From JAJFUI01 sp963754135 (GTDB taxonomy: Bacteria > Planctomycetota > Planctomycetia > Pirellulales > Thermoguttaceae), in the NCBI GenBank assembly GCA_963754135.1, contig CAVWEY010000002.1, positions 310,001 through 374,000 on the forward strand: 64,000 nucleotides of DNA. The letters run 5' to 3'. Shown piece after piece: positions 1 to 8,746 of this stretch (the first letter of the stretch is position 1; the number at the start of each line of letters is the position of its first letter). The notes beneath the pieces were generated by a model. That model was not told the DNA's origin. It saw only the letters and a program-made list of their open reading frames with translations, and ran no database searches. A program made the position numbers and the translations under genes.

Positions 1-1211
1 GCAAGGACCGCTTCCCCTTCATTACGCCAATAGACCATATGGTCGACGGGGGAAAAAACGATCTTCCCATTGCTCTTATTGTACGGCTTGTAGTCCGGGT
101 GGGGCAGCCTAATCGTCTGGGGCTTGTTCCGACGCACAACCCGCACGCAGCGGCGTGTATCGCCCCGCCGTTGCTGTTGGCGGATTTGTTCCCTCTGTCG
201 CGGCGAGAGCTTTCCGAGGCGCGCGCGGGCCAGTTCCGCCTCCAAGGTGATGGGCTCGTCGTAGAGTTCAAAGTCATAGGGCTCCTCGATCACACCGTTG
301 AGGATCGGCCGGACGAAGTACTCATTCTTTCCAATCGTCATGCCGCTGCTGCCCACCATGAGATCGCCGACCGTCGGGCCGGCGAACGCGGCGGACAAGT
401 CGCCATTCATCCCCCATGAAGCGTTTGCGGTCATCTCGATCGTCTCACGTGCGATCAATTCGCCGTCGCGGACTACCGCACCCGATGGGCCGCTGCGCCG
501 GAAATCGAGGACGACCATCGGGTATTCGGTCTCCTCGGAGAACTCCGGCAAGTGCTCGACTTGCACCTGCCCTTCGCTCATCAGGAAGACGCGAAGCCCT
601 TTCATCGTGGGGATGGTCAGCAGGGAATCGCTGCAAATGAACAGGAGCCGGCCGTTGGGCTTCAACCGTTCCACGCACTTGACGATGAAGAAGGCGTAGG
701 TCTCCTTCTTGATCTTGCATCCACGGCGTTCGCCGTAAGCGCTGTCGAGTTCATCTTCGATCGCCGCGTCAAACGTGCCGCCGAACGGTGGATTGCCGAC
801 AATCAGGTCGAACGTCTGCCGGTCGTCCAGCCCGGCCGCCGCCCATCGCCAATCGCCGGAGAACTCGTGGCGGAAAAAATCCTCTTGCACGAGGTTGTGA
901 TCCGGCGGCAACGCGCCGAATTCCTCCTCGATGCGATGCAGGCAGCGGCGGTACAACCGTCCGTCGAGTTCCACGCCGTGGACGTTGCGCATCAGCGCCT
1001 TCGACAGCCGTTCCGCCGGGCTTCCAGAATGTTGTCCGACGAGCCTTCGCAACAGCGGCAGGATGAAGGCCCCGTCGCCGAAAGACGGCTCCAGGAGGCG
1101 CGTGTCAGCCGTCAATTCGATTCGCTCGGTGATTTCGCTTACTACCGCCGACGGCGTAATGAATTGGCCGAGTTGCCGCTTCGACGTCCGATGTCGCTTT
1201 GCGATGGTCAT
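1..1211 (-). CDS. N6-adenine DNA methyltransferase, C-terminus beyond window
   Basis: Adenine-specific DNA methylase of the gamma type, expected to protect host DNA from the neighbouring nuclease. The frame is open from ATG at 1211 to the left edge, at least 403 residues. Visible motifs are QLGQFITP near the N-terminus, the SAM-binding motif I region EPSFGDGAF, and the catalytic motif IV NPPFG near residue 138 (codons start at 800). The remainder has the mixed character of a target-recognition region. Its ATG overlaps the stop of the upstream nuclease gene as ATGA, so the two are probably co-translated. The gene is truncated only by the window. The class is secure; specificity cannot be read from sequence. 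Confidence 0.85.
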   Translation of the reverse strand, partial: MTIAKRHRTSKRQLGQFITPSAVVSEITERIELTADTRLLEPSFGDGAFILPLLRRLVGQHSGSPAERLSKALMRNVHGVELDGRLYRRCLHRIEEEFGALPPDHNLVQEDFFRHEFSGDWRWAAAGLDDRQTFDLIVGNPPFGGTFDAAIEDELDSAYGERRGCKIKKETYAFFIVKCVERLKPNGRLLFICSDSLLTIPTMKGLRVFLMSEGQVQVEHLPEFSEETEYPMVVLDFRRSGPSGAVVRDGELIARETIEMTANASWGMNGDLSAAFAGPTVGDLMVGSSGMTIGKNEYFVRPILNGVIEEPYDFELYDEPITLEAELARARLGKLSPRQREQIRQQQRRGDTRRCVRVVRRNKPQTIRLPHPDYKPYNKSNGKIVFSPVDHMVYWRNEGEAVL

Positions 1212-1909
1212 GGAACAAACTGCATGGAACTTTGATCAACGGTGAAGTCACCCGCCGCGTTGAAGGCATCGAAAAGGCCGCGTTGCCGCGCAAGCCGTTT
1301 CTTCCGGTTGTTGAAGAGGCTCTGAATGCCCTCTTCAAATCGGGTGAAGAGCTTCTCGACCTTTGCGGGAAGCGTCAACTTGGGCGGCTTGGTTCCGCTC
1401 TCGTAAGCCTCGTAGAAGTCGCCTTCACGAAGCATGATTTGACCGGGCCCCGCGTCGAATGCTACAAAGTCAAGCCAATCCAAGAGGTCGATGAGATAAG
1501 CCTTGTGTTCAATTGGGCTATCCAAACGAAACTTCACGATCAAGAGATAGTATGAGTCGATCCAGTGCTTGAAGATATAGTCCAATAGCTTCTGCATGGA
1601 GACGAGATTGGGCTGTCCGTTCTTCATCTGCTCGCCCGCCTTGACGTTCACCGGATTGTAGATGCCGTTTGAGTGGATCCAAACGTCGCCCATGGATCGT
1701 CGTCTTACCCCGCCGCGGGTATCCGCCTCATACCGAGTGTCGAAGGCAATCTTCAACAAGCTCACCGTCTTGTCGTCCACGTAGTCCGCCATGCGGTGCC
1801 CCGGCTCCTTGCCGGCGACCAGTGTGACAAACGTTGGCTCTTGGACGTGTTTCTCCCAATAGCGGTCCGTCATCTCAACGATCTTCTCTCGCGTGGCGTT
1901 GCCGAGCAT
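1208..1909 (-). CDS. probable type II restriction endonuclease
   Basis: Protein of 233 residues, likely the cleaving partner of the adjacent methylase. No close family was recognised. The support is position (stop overlaps the methylase start), size, and a core resembling the PD-(D/E)XK fold: Asp75 in GDVWI followed by PVNVK ending at Lys90. The acidic residue normally two before the Lys is Asn88 here, so the match is imperfect. The segment after it, NGQPNLVSMQKLLDYIF, is predicted helical as in nucleases that bind DNA beside the active site. No clear Shine-Dalgarno precedes ATG 1909. It could instead be a non-nuclease accessory protein; the restriction assignment rests mainly on context. Confidence 0.55.
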   Translation of the reverse strand: MLGNATREKIVEMTDRYWEKHVQEPTFVTLVAGKEPGHRMADYVDDKTVSLLKIAFDTRYEADTRGGVRRRSMGDVWIHSNGIYNPVNVKAGEQMKNGQPNLVSMQKLLDYIFKHWIDSYYLLIVKFRLDSPIEHKAYLIDLLDWLDFVAFDAGPGQIMLREGDFYEAYESGTKPPKLTLPAKVEKLFTRFEEGIQSLFNNRKKRLARQRGLFDAFNAAGDFTVDQSSMQFVP

Positions 1910-2507
1910 CGAATTGCGCCCTAATAGACTTCGGGGGCCAAGTGTTTGTTTACAGATACCGCGTCAAATGGAAGCCAAATCGGGGACGCCCGACCCCTTA
2001 TTCTTACCTTTCCATCCCCTTCCCGCAAGTGGCCCAAGACGCGGGCTTGAAATCGCACCGGCCGACAGGTATCCCTCATCATTTCTCCCCCCTGAAATTG
2101 GCCCAATTCTTGCCCTTGAAAACCCCCCGGCCGAAAGCGCATGATGGTCGGCGTGAAGAAAGATGAAAGATGAGAGATAAGAGATAAGAGATGAGGGCCG
2201 GCCGGTGGCGGCCGAACGCTGAAAGCTGACCGCCGAAGCCTGACCACTTCCCCCCAGTTGGAGTCCGAAATTGGCCAAAACGCAACCTGTTGACCAACTC
2301 GGGGCAAAGGCAAAGGGAGGCGGCAAAGGCAAAGGGAGGCGGGGGTGTTTTCCACGTTGCGGTCGCCGGGTCCGATCGGGCTTCGGCGCCCCCGACGGCC
2401 CCGCCGAAGCGCGAACGCTAATCTCCGCTAATCTCCGCTGATTCGCCACACCCTTGATTAGCGGCTATCAGTGGCGATTAATGTTCCCCGTTCTTACGGG
2501 TGAAAAG
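1910..2507. other. non-coding region with simple repeats
   Basis: No credible gene. The stretch holds several simple sequence tracts: a run of GAGATAAG-like units near 2163-2193, a perfect 19-bp tandem duplication at 2303-2340, and a 10-bp unit (gctaatctcc) repeated near 2418-2437 followed by degenerate copies to about 2480. Open frames on both strands here have skewed composition and no recognisable protein. It separates the restriction-modification pair from the sigma-54 activator. Confidence 0.6.
2303..2340. repeat. perfect 19-bp tandem duplication
   Basis: The unit ggcaaaggcaaagggaggc occurs twice head to tail (2303-2321 and 2322-2340) with no mismatch. It lies in non-coding DNA. With only two copies it is a local slippage-type duplication, not a CRISPR or an iteron array. 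Confidence 0.85.
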
Positions 2508-4553
2508 TCAAGGCGTATCCATCCCCAACTGCCGCATCTTGCGGTAGAGGTTCGAACGGTGCAGCCCCAGCCGGGCGGCGGCCAGGCTCATGTTGCCGTT
2601 GCTCCGGCCGACCTGCCGGCGGATAAACTCCGCCTGGAAACGGCCCGTGGCGTCGGCCAGCGATTGGTTCATGTCGGCCACCAGCGGCGTCTGGCCGCGG
2701 GGCGAAAGGATGAACGCCAGGTCCTCGGCCTCGATCCGCTCGCCGGCCGAAAGATAGGCCAGCCGCTCCATCAGGTTCCGCAACTCGCGGACGTTGCCCG
2801 GCCAAGGGTGCTCCATCAGCCGGCGGCGGGCCGCGGCGCTGAGTTGCGGCGTTTTGCGCCGCGCCCGGCGGCAAAAGTCGTCCAGAAAATGCTCGGCCAG
2901 CAGCAGCACGTCGTCGCCCCGCTGCCCCAAGGGCGGCAGATCGACCGTCACCACGTTCAGCCGGAAATAGAGGTCCTCGCGGAACCGCTTGGCCCGGACC
3001 ATGTCGGCCAGGTTCTGGTTGCTGGCGGCCAGCAGCCGGGCGTCGGTGTGAATGGGGTTCGATCCGCCCACGCGCACGAGCCGCTTCTCCTCGATCACGC
3101 GGAGCAGTTTCGCCTGGCAGGCGAGGCTCAGCTCGGCAATTTCGTCGAGGAACAGGGTGCCGCCGGCGGCCAGTTCGAACTTGCCTTGGCGCATTTCGCG
3201 GGCGTCGGTGAAGGCCCCCTTCTCGTGCCCGAACAACTCGCTCTCGGCCAGCGTTTCGGGAATGGCTGCGCAGTTGACGGCCACGAACGGCTGGTCGCGG
3301 CGGCGGCTGAGGTAATGGATCGACTGGGCGACGACCTCCTTGCCGGTGCCGTTCTCGCCCAGGATCAGCACGGCCAGGTCGGTCTGGGCGACGCGCTGGA
3401 TGATCGAGCGGAGGGCCTCGATGGCCGGGCTTTGGCCGATCAGCCGCACCTTGTCGGCCGCTTCCTGGGCGATCTGGCGGTTGGCGGCCAGGAGTTGCTG
3501 GCGGTCGCGGGCGTTTTCCAGGGCCACCGCCGCGTGGGCGGCCAGTTCCTGGAGCGCCGCTTCGTCTTCCGGCGTGAACGTGCCCGAGAGCTTGTTGATT
3601 AGCTCGAACGCCCCGAACAACTCGCCGGACCGGCCGCGGAGCGGGACGCAGAGCAGGGTGCGGGTCTGGTAGCGGAGCTGGGCATCGACTTTGCGGTCGA
3701 CGGCGGCAGGCTCGATGGCGGCATCGACGCGGCGGGGCTGGCCGGTGCGGATCACTTCGCCCACCACGCCGCGGTCGTCGGGGATGCGGAGTTCACCGTC
3801 GGGGAGTCCCAGGGCGGGCCGGCCCACCAGCGTATGGTTCGGCCGGTCCCAGAGGAAGATGCTCGCCCGATCCGCCCCCAGCAGCCGCGTGGCCGCCTCC
3901 GCCATCTCGACCAGCAGCGGCTCGACCTCGCGGGTCCGGTTCCACTGGCTGGCGATTTTCAGGATCGCCTCCAAGCGGCGGAGCCGGCGGTTTTGGGCGG
4001 CCCGGCGGCGGACGGCCCCCAGCGCCCGGTGAAGGACCGGGGCCAGTTGTGCGATGGCCGCCAACGTTGCCCTCACCCCTGGCCCCTCTCCCAAAGGGAG
4101 AGGGGACACGTCATGCCTCCCCTCTCCCGACCAACCTTCGGTCGGTGCCCGGAGAGGGGCAGGGGGTGAGGGCGGCGCAGGCCCCAGGTGAACCACAAGA
4201 ACTTCGGCCACTTCCGAACGCGGCCCCAACGGCGCAGCGATCCAGTCCGAGTCGGCTCGGGCGGCCTCCCGATCGAGGGCCTCGGCCAATAGCTCGACGG
4301 GCAGCGGCTTGGACAGCCCTGAATCGGCCACCACCGACCATCGCCCGGCGGCCGGGGCCGCCAGAGCGACATAATCCGCTCCAAGGGCCGGCAAGAGGGC
4401 CGAAGAAGTCCCTTGAACCACGGCCGCAACTTCCTCGGCCTCGACTCCGTGCCGGAGCAACTCCGCGGCCACGGACAACAGGGCCGGATCGGCCGGTAAC
4501 TGCACTTCGTTGGGGTTGACGCGACTTGTGTGTGAGGTCGTTGTGGACTGCAT
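2508..4553 (-). CDS. sigma-54-type transcriptional activator with GAF domains
   Basis: Bacterial enhancer-binding protein of about 681 residues from ATG 4553; an upstream TTG at 4580 is possible. Order: a degenerate first GAF-like region (about 20-190), a clear GAF domain (about 195-350), an AAA+ domain (about 369-600) with Walker A GENGTGKE near 399 and Walker B GGTLFLDE near 465, and a Fis-type helix-turn-helix at the C-terminus. The loop that contacts sigma-54, normally GAFTGA, reads GAFTDA near 446. Residues about 128-162 come from an in-frame palindromic repeat (4069-4173) inside the first GAF region. The GAF domains suggest a small-molecule sensor; the ligand and targets are unknown. 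Confidence 0.9.
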   Translation of the reverse strand: MQSTTTSHTSRVNPNEVQLPADPALLSVAAELLRHGVEAEEVAAVVQGTSSALLPALGADYVALAAPAAGRWSVVADSGLSKPLPVELLAEALDREAARADSDWIAAPLGPRSEVAEVLVVHLGPAPPSPPAPLRAPTEGWSGEGRHDVSPLPLGEGPGVRATLAAIAQLAPVLHRALGAVRRRAAQNRRLRRLEAILKIASQWNRTREVEPLLVEMAEAATRLLGADRASIFLWDRPNHTLVGRPALGLPDGELRIPDDRGVVGEVIRTGQPRRVDAAIEPAAVDRKVDAQLRYQTRTLLCVPLRGRSGELFGAFELINKLSGTFTPEDEAALQELAAHAAVALENARDRQQLLAANRQIAQEAADKVRLIGQSPAIEALRSIIQRVAQTDLAVLILGENGTGKEVVAQSIHYLSRRRDQPFVAVNCAAIPETLAESELFGHEKGAFTDAREMRQGKFELAAGGTLFLDEIAELSLACQAKLLRVIEEKRLVRVGGSNPIHTDARLLAASNQNLADMVRAKRFREDLYFRLNVVTVDLPPLGQRGDDVLLLAEHFLDDFCRRARRKTPQLSAAARRRLMEHPWPGNVRELRNLMERLAYLSAGERIEAEDLAFILSPRGQTPLVADMNQSLADATGRFQAEFIRRQVGRSNGNMSLAAARLGLHRSNLYRKMRQLGMDTP
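4069..4173. repeat. 105-bp palindromic repeat inside the activator CDS
   Basis: Outer arms 4069-4091 and 4151-4173 are inverted repeats with two mismatches; an inner arm pair surrounds cccaaagggagagggg. The 105 bp equal 35 codons, so the host frame is preserved and the repeat is translated as a Pro/Gly/Arg-rich insert containing LPLGEGPGVRA. A shorter related piece (ccctctcccaaaggga) occurs at about 57312-57327. Confidence 0.85.
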
Positions 4554-4639
4554 GGCGACGCAACCGGGCGGGAAGGGCAACTCAATCTGACGGGTTGGGC
4601 GGCACGCCCGGAGCCGCTAACGGCGTGGTGGACGGCCGA

Positions 4640-4674
4640 ACCACGCCCTTCGCTCCGCTCAGGGACGTGCCACC
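4640..4674. repeat. solo arm of the 57.2-kb inverted repeat
   Basis: This 35-bp segment matches the right arm of the perfect inverted repeat at 57215-57294 with one difference (g to c). Only a short fragment of the left arm (ggcgtggt, 4622-4629) is present. It sits in the gap upstream of the sigma-54 activator. The copy shows that this is a dispersed sequence. Confidence 0.85.
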
Positions 4675-4777
4675 CGACGCAATTATGATACACTCGGCGT
4701 GTCAGAATGACAACCGTTGCAAGACCTGATTTACCACCCTGCGAACCGAGAAACCCGCTGGCTCCCCATGGGCCCGT

Positions 4778-5251
4778 TCACCGCACGTGGCAACTCGCCT
4801 GGCCGCGCTTCTCCAGAGTACTGCTGGTGGTACTCTTCGCGCGGTAGAACGTGGCGGTGGGCGAGATCTCGGTGACGATTGGCCGGCGGTGCTTGCCGCT
4901 GCGCTCGAGGCTCTCTTTCGAGCGGATCGCCGTCGCCTGCTGTTCGGGCGTGTGATAGAAGATGGCCGAGCGGTACTGCGTGCCCACGTCCGGCCCTTGC
5001 CGGTCCCGCTGCGTCGGATCGTGGCAGTTCCAGAAGGTTTCCAGCAGTTGCTCGTAGGAGATGGCCGTCGGATCGAACTCGACCAGCACGGTTTCGGCGT
5101 GGCCGGTGGTGTTGGAATAAACGTCCTCGTAAGTGGGGTTCTCCAGTGTTCCGCCCGAGTATCCCACCGTGGTCGACGCGACGCCTTTGAGTTGGCGGAA
5201 GGCGGCCTCGACGCCCCAGAAGCAGCCGGCGGCAAAGGAGGCTTGTTCCAT
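4778..5251 (-). CDS. msrA: peptide methionine sulfoxide reductase MsrA
   Basis: Reduces methionine-S-sulfoxide in proteins, using thioredoxin as electron donor in most bacteria. The 157-residue protein begins MEQASFAAGCFWG, with the catalytic Cys in GCFWG at residue 10, followed by the family motifs GYSGG, HAETV and the FWNCHDPT region. The conserved C-terminal EYHQQYLEKRG is garbled: just after FYRA one G appears lost and a T gained 15-20 bases later, giving KSTTSST before LEKRG. The second indel restores the frame. I infer two compensating sequencing errors, but a real altered tail cannot be excluded. The short spacing to the upstream hypothetical gene suggests co-transcription. Confidence 0.92.
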   Translation of the reverse strand: MEQASFAAGCFWGVEAAFRQLKGVASTTVGYSGGTLENPTYEDVYSNTTGHAETVLVEFDPTAISYEQLLETFWNCHDPTQRDRQGPDVGTQYRSAIFYHTPEQQATAIRSKESLERSGKHRRPIVTEISPTATFYRAKSTTSSTLEKRGQASCHVR

Positions 5252-5254
5252 GCT

Positions 5255-5696
5255 CGCGCCAATTGACGAACCAATAGGCGTAGTCGTCGATCAATTGGCA
5301 GTTGGGGTTGTCCTCGCGGACGCCGAACTCGGCCAGCGGAACTTGCAACACTTCCCTGTGGTTCTGCGCCTTGCAGAGCAGGCCGTGGGGGTTATGGCTC
5401 CGGGCTGGGCGAGGGTCGATCAACTCCGTAACCTGAACGTGATGGACCAATTGCCGCATCTCGCCCCCGTTCTGACAATACAGCGCGTCGAAAGGGAACG
5501 ACAATTGGGCGATCAGGTGGTCGTAGTATACCGCCAGGGTTTCCTGGCGGACGGGAGGAATGGGCGATTCCTCCAATAGCCCGAATATCTTGCGAATCCG
5601 GTCGTCCTGGTTCCCAACGGGGAAGTGGAAGGGACGGCCGTCCTGGTGCCGGCCGCCGGCCTGCGTCTGAAGACGGGACTGATCAATCTCCGGCAT
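5255..5696 (-). CDS. conserved hypothetical protein
   Basis: Start ATG 5696 (MPEIDQSRL). About 147 residues with a consistent protein-like composition, including LLEESPIPPV, YYDHLIAQLSFPFDALYC and DNPNCQLIDDYAYWFVNWR. I do not assign a function; no catalytic motif, signal peptide or membrane segment is visible. No in-frame stop is present near the end: the frame runs on antiphase through msrA to 4731. Coding character stops at VNWR just before the msrA ATG, so a stop codon (for example TGA after CGC) was probably lost by a one-base error near 5257. The end coordinate is therefore inferred. Confidence 0.6.
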
Positions 5697-5832
5697 GAGC
5701 AGCCCTCCGGGAGCCCGGGCCTTACTAGGGAGCATCACGCACGCCCCTCTATTGTGAGCCAAGGATGAGGAAATTGCAAGCAGGGGGTAAGAGAATTCCC
5801 CCGCCGGGAACGAATCAGGCCGGTTGAGGGCG

Positions 5833-6030
5833 CTACCCCCTGGCGGACCATTGCCGAGGGCCATCCGGGAACAACGCCTCATAGCGGACGCCCCGCCGCG
5901 GCTCGGCCATCCACGGGGCCACGGCCTCGGCCCAGCGGGCGTAATGGGGGGTCTCCTTATGGGCCTTCATCCCCCCTTCGTCCCGGTAGACCTCGTACAG
6001 CACGAAGCAATCGGGGGCATCCGCCCTATG
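5833..6030 (-). pseudogene. C-terminal remnant of an ABM-domain monooxygenase
   Basis: The last 60 or so codons of this frame read like the C-terminal half of a YgiN/ABM-family quinol monooxygenase: CFVLYEVYRDEGG, KAHKETPHYARWAEAVAPWM and AEPRRG match the usual order of that family's second half. The N-terminal half and a start codon are missing, because the region upstream belongs to the PDZ protein gene, whose stop overlaps this fragment. I call it a 5'-truncated remnant. A chimeric assembly join at about 6028 would give the same picture. Confidence 0.55.
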
Positions 6031-6735
6031 GCTTCTGGTCTTTCTGTCGGGCCGCGGCCAACTGCCGTTCCAACTCGGCCACACGTCGCTCCAGGTCCTC
6101 CACGCGGCGCTGGAGTTGTTCGATGCGGGCCGACTCGCTCGGCGGAGGCGCCACCGGCCCCGGCGGCACCACTTCCCGCCCCAGCCCCGGCTCCGGCGGC
6201 TGGGGGATGGCTTCGCCGGGTGGAAGCGGGATCGCCTCGGGCGGCCCCCCCGGCCGCTCACCCGCCAGAGGCCGCTCGGCCATCGTCGCCCGCAGTTTCA
6301 CCAGCCGTCCATCCCGGAGCAACTCGAAGTCAACACCTTGGCCTGGCATAAAGGTGTCGAGCATGTCGGTCATGTCGGTCATCTGCCGCACGCGGACACC
6401 GCCGACGGCCGTAATCAAGTCCTGTTTGCGGATTCCCGCCTTGTCGGCCGGTCCGCCCCGATAGACCTCGACGACGCGGACGCCGCGACCGCGGTCCTCC
6501 CGGTCGTCGGCCACCATGCCGAGGTAACCCGTGGCGGCGTTGCCGGCCCCGCGGGCTACGGCCGGCGCGGGCGAGGCGCAGCGTCTGCGGCCTGCGGATT
6601 TCCACTCCCTGGGGCGCCAACCCGTTGGCGAATCTGGCGTTCCAGACGCTCTAGGGCGGACTGGGCAAACGCGGGGGACAGTGCGCCGCAGACCAACGAC
6701 AATGCCAATAGGATGCGCAGACAGTCGTGTCTCAT
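6026..6735 (-). CDS. secreted PDZ-domain protein with coiled-coil tail (one frameshift)
   Basis: Start ATG 6735 (MRHDCLRILLALS) gives a signal peptide ending near SPAFAQ. After a short linker comes a PDZ domain with VVEVYRGGPADKAGIRKQDLI, then a Pro-rich stretch and a C-terminal coiled coil (RIEQLQRRVEDLERRVAEL). The two halves lie in different frames; adding one C to the C run near 6567 joins them as PRPAPAVARGAGNAATGYLGM, so I treat the gene as one CDS. AGGCGG stands just before ATG 6735. An upstream in-frame TTG at 6765 overlaps a TATAAT box and is unlikely. The role is unknown, probably in the cell envelope. Confidence 0.75.
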
Positions 6736-6764
6736 GATCCGCCTCACTTTTTCAGGACGCACCA

Positions 6765-6770
6765 ATTATA
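6765..6770 (-). promoter_or_regulatory. TATAAT -10 box upstream of the PDZ gene
   Basis: The minus strand reads TATAAT here, 30 bases before ATG 6735, the right place for a short leader. No good -35 element was seen at 16-18 bases. The 279 bases between this box and dnaA contain nothing else that I recognise, including no cluster of DnaA boxes. Confidence 0.35.
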
Positions 6771-7049
6771 CCGTCCGTCGAATCGCAGGGGCAGTGCCGT
6801 AGCCGGCCGTGACGCGGCAAGTTCGTGTGCGCCGTGGGGTTAGTGCTGGCGGGTGCGGGGCGTCCCAACACGTTTTCCACGGCACCGGCCGCTGCCCCCA
6901 CGGGAATTCGGCCGCCGGCTCCAACGGCATAGCAGCTACATTCCGCAGGCTTTTGCCTCGCCGAAACCGCCGCGATAGAATTCCCGTCGCCGCCACCGCC
7001 CGACCCGTTTGACAGCAGTGCTAGCATCGGTAGAATCAGGGGTTCGCGG

Positions 7050-8560
7050 ATGACAATCGGTGGAAGTCGTGCCAAGGATGCACCGGAAGTGACCAAGGAC
7101 GATAGGGAGATCGTGCCGGCCTTACGCTCTTCGCTGGCCGGCAAGGTCGGACAAGAACGATTCGATCTGTGGTTCGGCGCGGCGACGCGGCTGGACTATG
7201 ACGGCAGTGCCTTGCGGATCGGCGTGCCGAACCGGTTCTTCTTGGAGTGGATACGGGCGAACTTCCGCCGGCAAATCGAGAGCGCCTGCCGCGAGGTGCT
7301 CGGCCGGTGCCCGACCCTGGAGTTTCACCTCGACGCGGCCCCTAGCGAAGTGGACGGCAACTCGATGCACCCGACCAAAGGCAACGGCACGCCGTGTGCT
7401 TGCGGTGCAGGCGTCGCGCCTGCACGTGCAGCCGGCCAACGTGACCGTGCCGATCAACGTGACCATGTTGCCACTGCGACCCCTCGGTGGCCGCGGCTGC
7501 ACCACAAGACGGCGCTCCGCCCCGCCGCCGCTTCGCCAGCCTCGAGACATTCGTGGCCGGCGAGGCGAACCGCATCGCCATCGCCTCGGCCGAGATGGTC
7601 GTCCGCCGGCCCGGCCAGGTGACGCCGCTGATGTTCCACGGATCGACCAGCGTGGGCAAGACCCATCTGCTGGAAGGAATCTGGACGGCGGCGCGGAGGT
7701 CGCACCACCGCCTGACGGCCGTCTACCTCTCGGCCGAGCAATTCACCAGCCAGTTCCTTGAAGCCCTCCGTGGCAGCGGCCTGCCCAATTTCCGCCGGAA
7801 ATACCGCGGCGTCGGCGTGCTGATCCTCGACGACCTGCAATTCTTCGTGGGCAAGCGGGCCACGCAGGTCGAACTGCTCCATACCATTGACGGCTTCCTC
7901 CGCGAGGGACGGCAACTGGTCTTCGCCGCCGACCGCTCGCCCGCCGAACTGCCGGAGTTAGGGCCGGAGTTGACCACGCGGCTCACCGGGGGGCTGGTCT
8001 GCCGGATCGAGCCGCCCGACCACGCCACCCGGCTGGCCATCGTGGGCCAGATGGCGCGGCGGATGAAGCTGCACGTGCCCCCCGAGGTGCAACAGTTGGT
8101 GGCCTCGCGGTTGACGAGCCACGCCCGGCAGCTCTCCGGCGCCCTGTGCCGCCTGCAAGCCACCAGCGAGGCCCTCGGCCGGCCGATCTCCTTGCCGCTG
8201 GCCGAGGAGGCGCTGGCCGATCTGGTGGGCCACAGCGGCCGGGTGGTCCGCCTGCCGGACATCGAGAAGGCCGTCTGCGAGGTCTTCGGGCTAGAGCCGG
8301 CCAGTCTGCAATCGGACGCGAAGGGGAAGCGGGTGAGCCACCCGCGGATGCTGGCCATGTGGCTTGCCCGCAAGCACACCCGCGCCGCCCTGAGCGAGAT
8401 CGGCCACTACTTCGGCCGCCGCAGCCACAGCACAGTCCTCTCGGCCCAGAAACGGGTGGCGGGCTGGATGCAGTCAGGCCGCACCTTGGAGCTGGCGGAT
8501 CACCAGTGGCCCACCGACGACGCCATCCGTCAGGTCGAGCGCCGCCTAGCGACAGGGTGA
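7050..8560 (+). CDS. dnaA: chromosomal replication initiator DnaA (one frameshift)
   Basis: Initiator ATPase that opens oriC and loads helicase. Domain I (about 1-100) includes the typical FDLWFGAATRL and LRIGVPNRFFLEWI. Domain III carries Walker A GSTSVGKTH near residue 197 and Walker B ILDDLQF; domain IV has the DNA-binding signature RMLAMWLARKHT followed by RRSHSTVLSAQ. The frame changes by -1 somewhere in 7390-7490, in the variable linker (domain II), where a short palindrome (7405-7425) also lies. AGGGG precedes ATG 7050. Neighbours are not the usual dnaN/recF, and no DnaA-box cluster was noticed, so position alone does not mark the origin. Planctomycetes can carry more than one dnaA; this may be a paralogue. 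Confidence 0.88.
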
Positions 8561-8653
8561 GAGCGATACCATCGTTTAGCGGCCGACGGTACGTCGGTCC
8601 GGTTCTGCCGCAAGCCGCAGGAGCCGCGGCCGTCGGGGTCTTCACGGTCCTGG

Positions 8654-8682
8654 TTGACGACCACCCGGATGGGCGTTACGCT
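8654..8682 (+). promoter_or_regulatory. possible promoter of the toxin-antitoxin pair
   Basis: TTGACG at 8654-8659 is followed after 17 bases by TACGCT at 8677-8682. The -35 is close to consensus and the -10 is weak (3 of 6). It lies 65 bases before the antitoxin ATG, which has GGAGG about 11 bases upstream. Confidence 0.35.
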
Positions 8683-8746
8683 TAAGGTGCTGCAGTTGAG
8701 AGTTGGTAAGCGACATCGTCCAGACTTTCGGAGGGGGATTTCCACC

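Noticed and set aside
2303..2480. Possible CRISPR or iteron array
   Set aside because: Only two exact 19-bp units and a few 10-bp units, head to tail without spacers.
2454..3602. Long plus-strand open frame of 382 codons
   Set aside because: It is antiparallel to the sigma-54 activator, whose AAA+ and Fis motifs are certain; the plus-strand protein is His/Gln/Gly/Leu-biased with no family resemblance.
6771..7049. Replication origin beside dnaA
   Set aside because: No cluster of TTATCCACA-like boxes or AT-rich unwinding region was seen, and the gene neighbourhood is not dnaN/recF.
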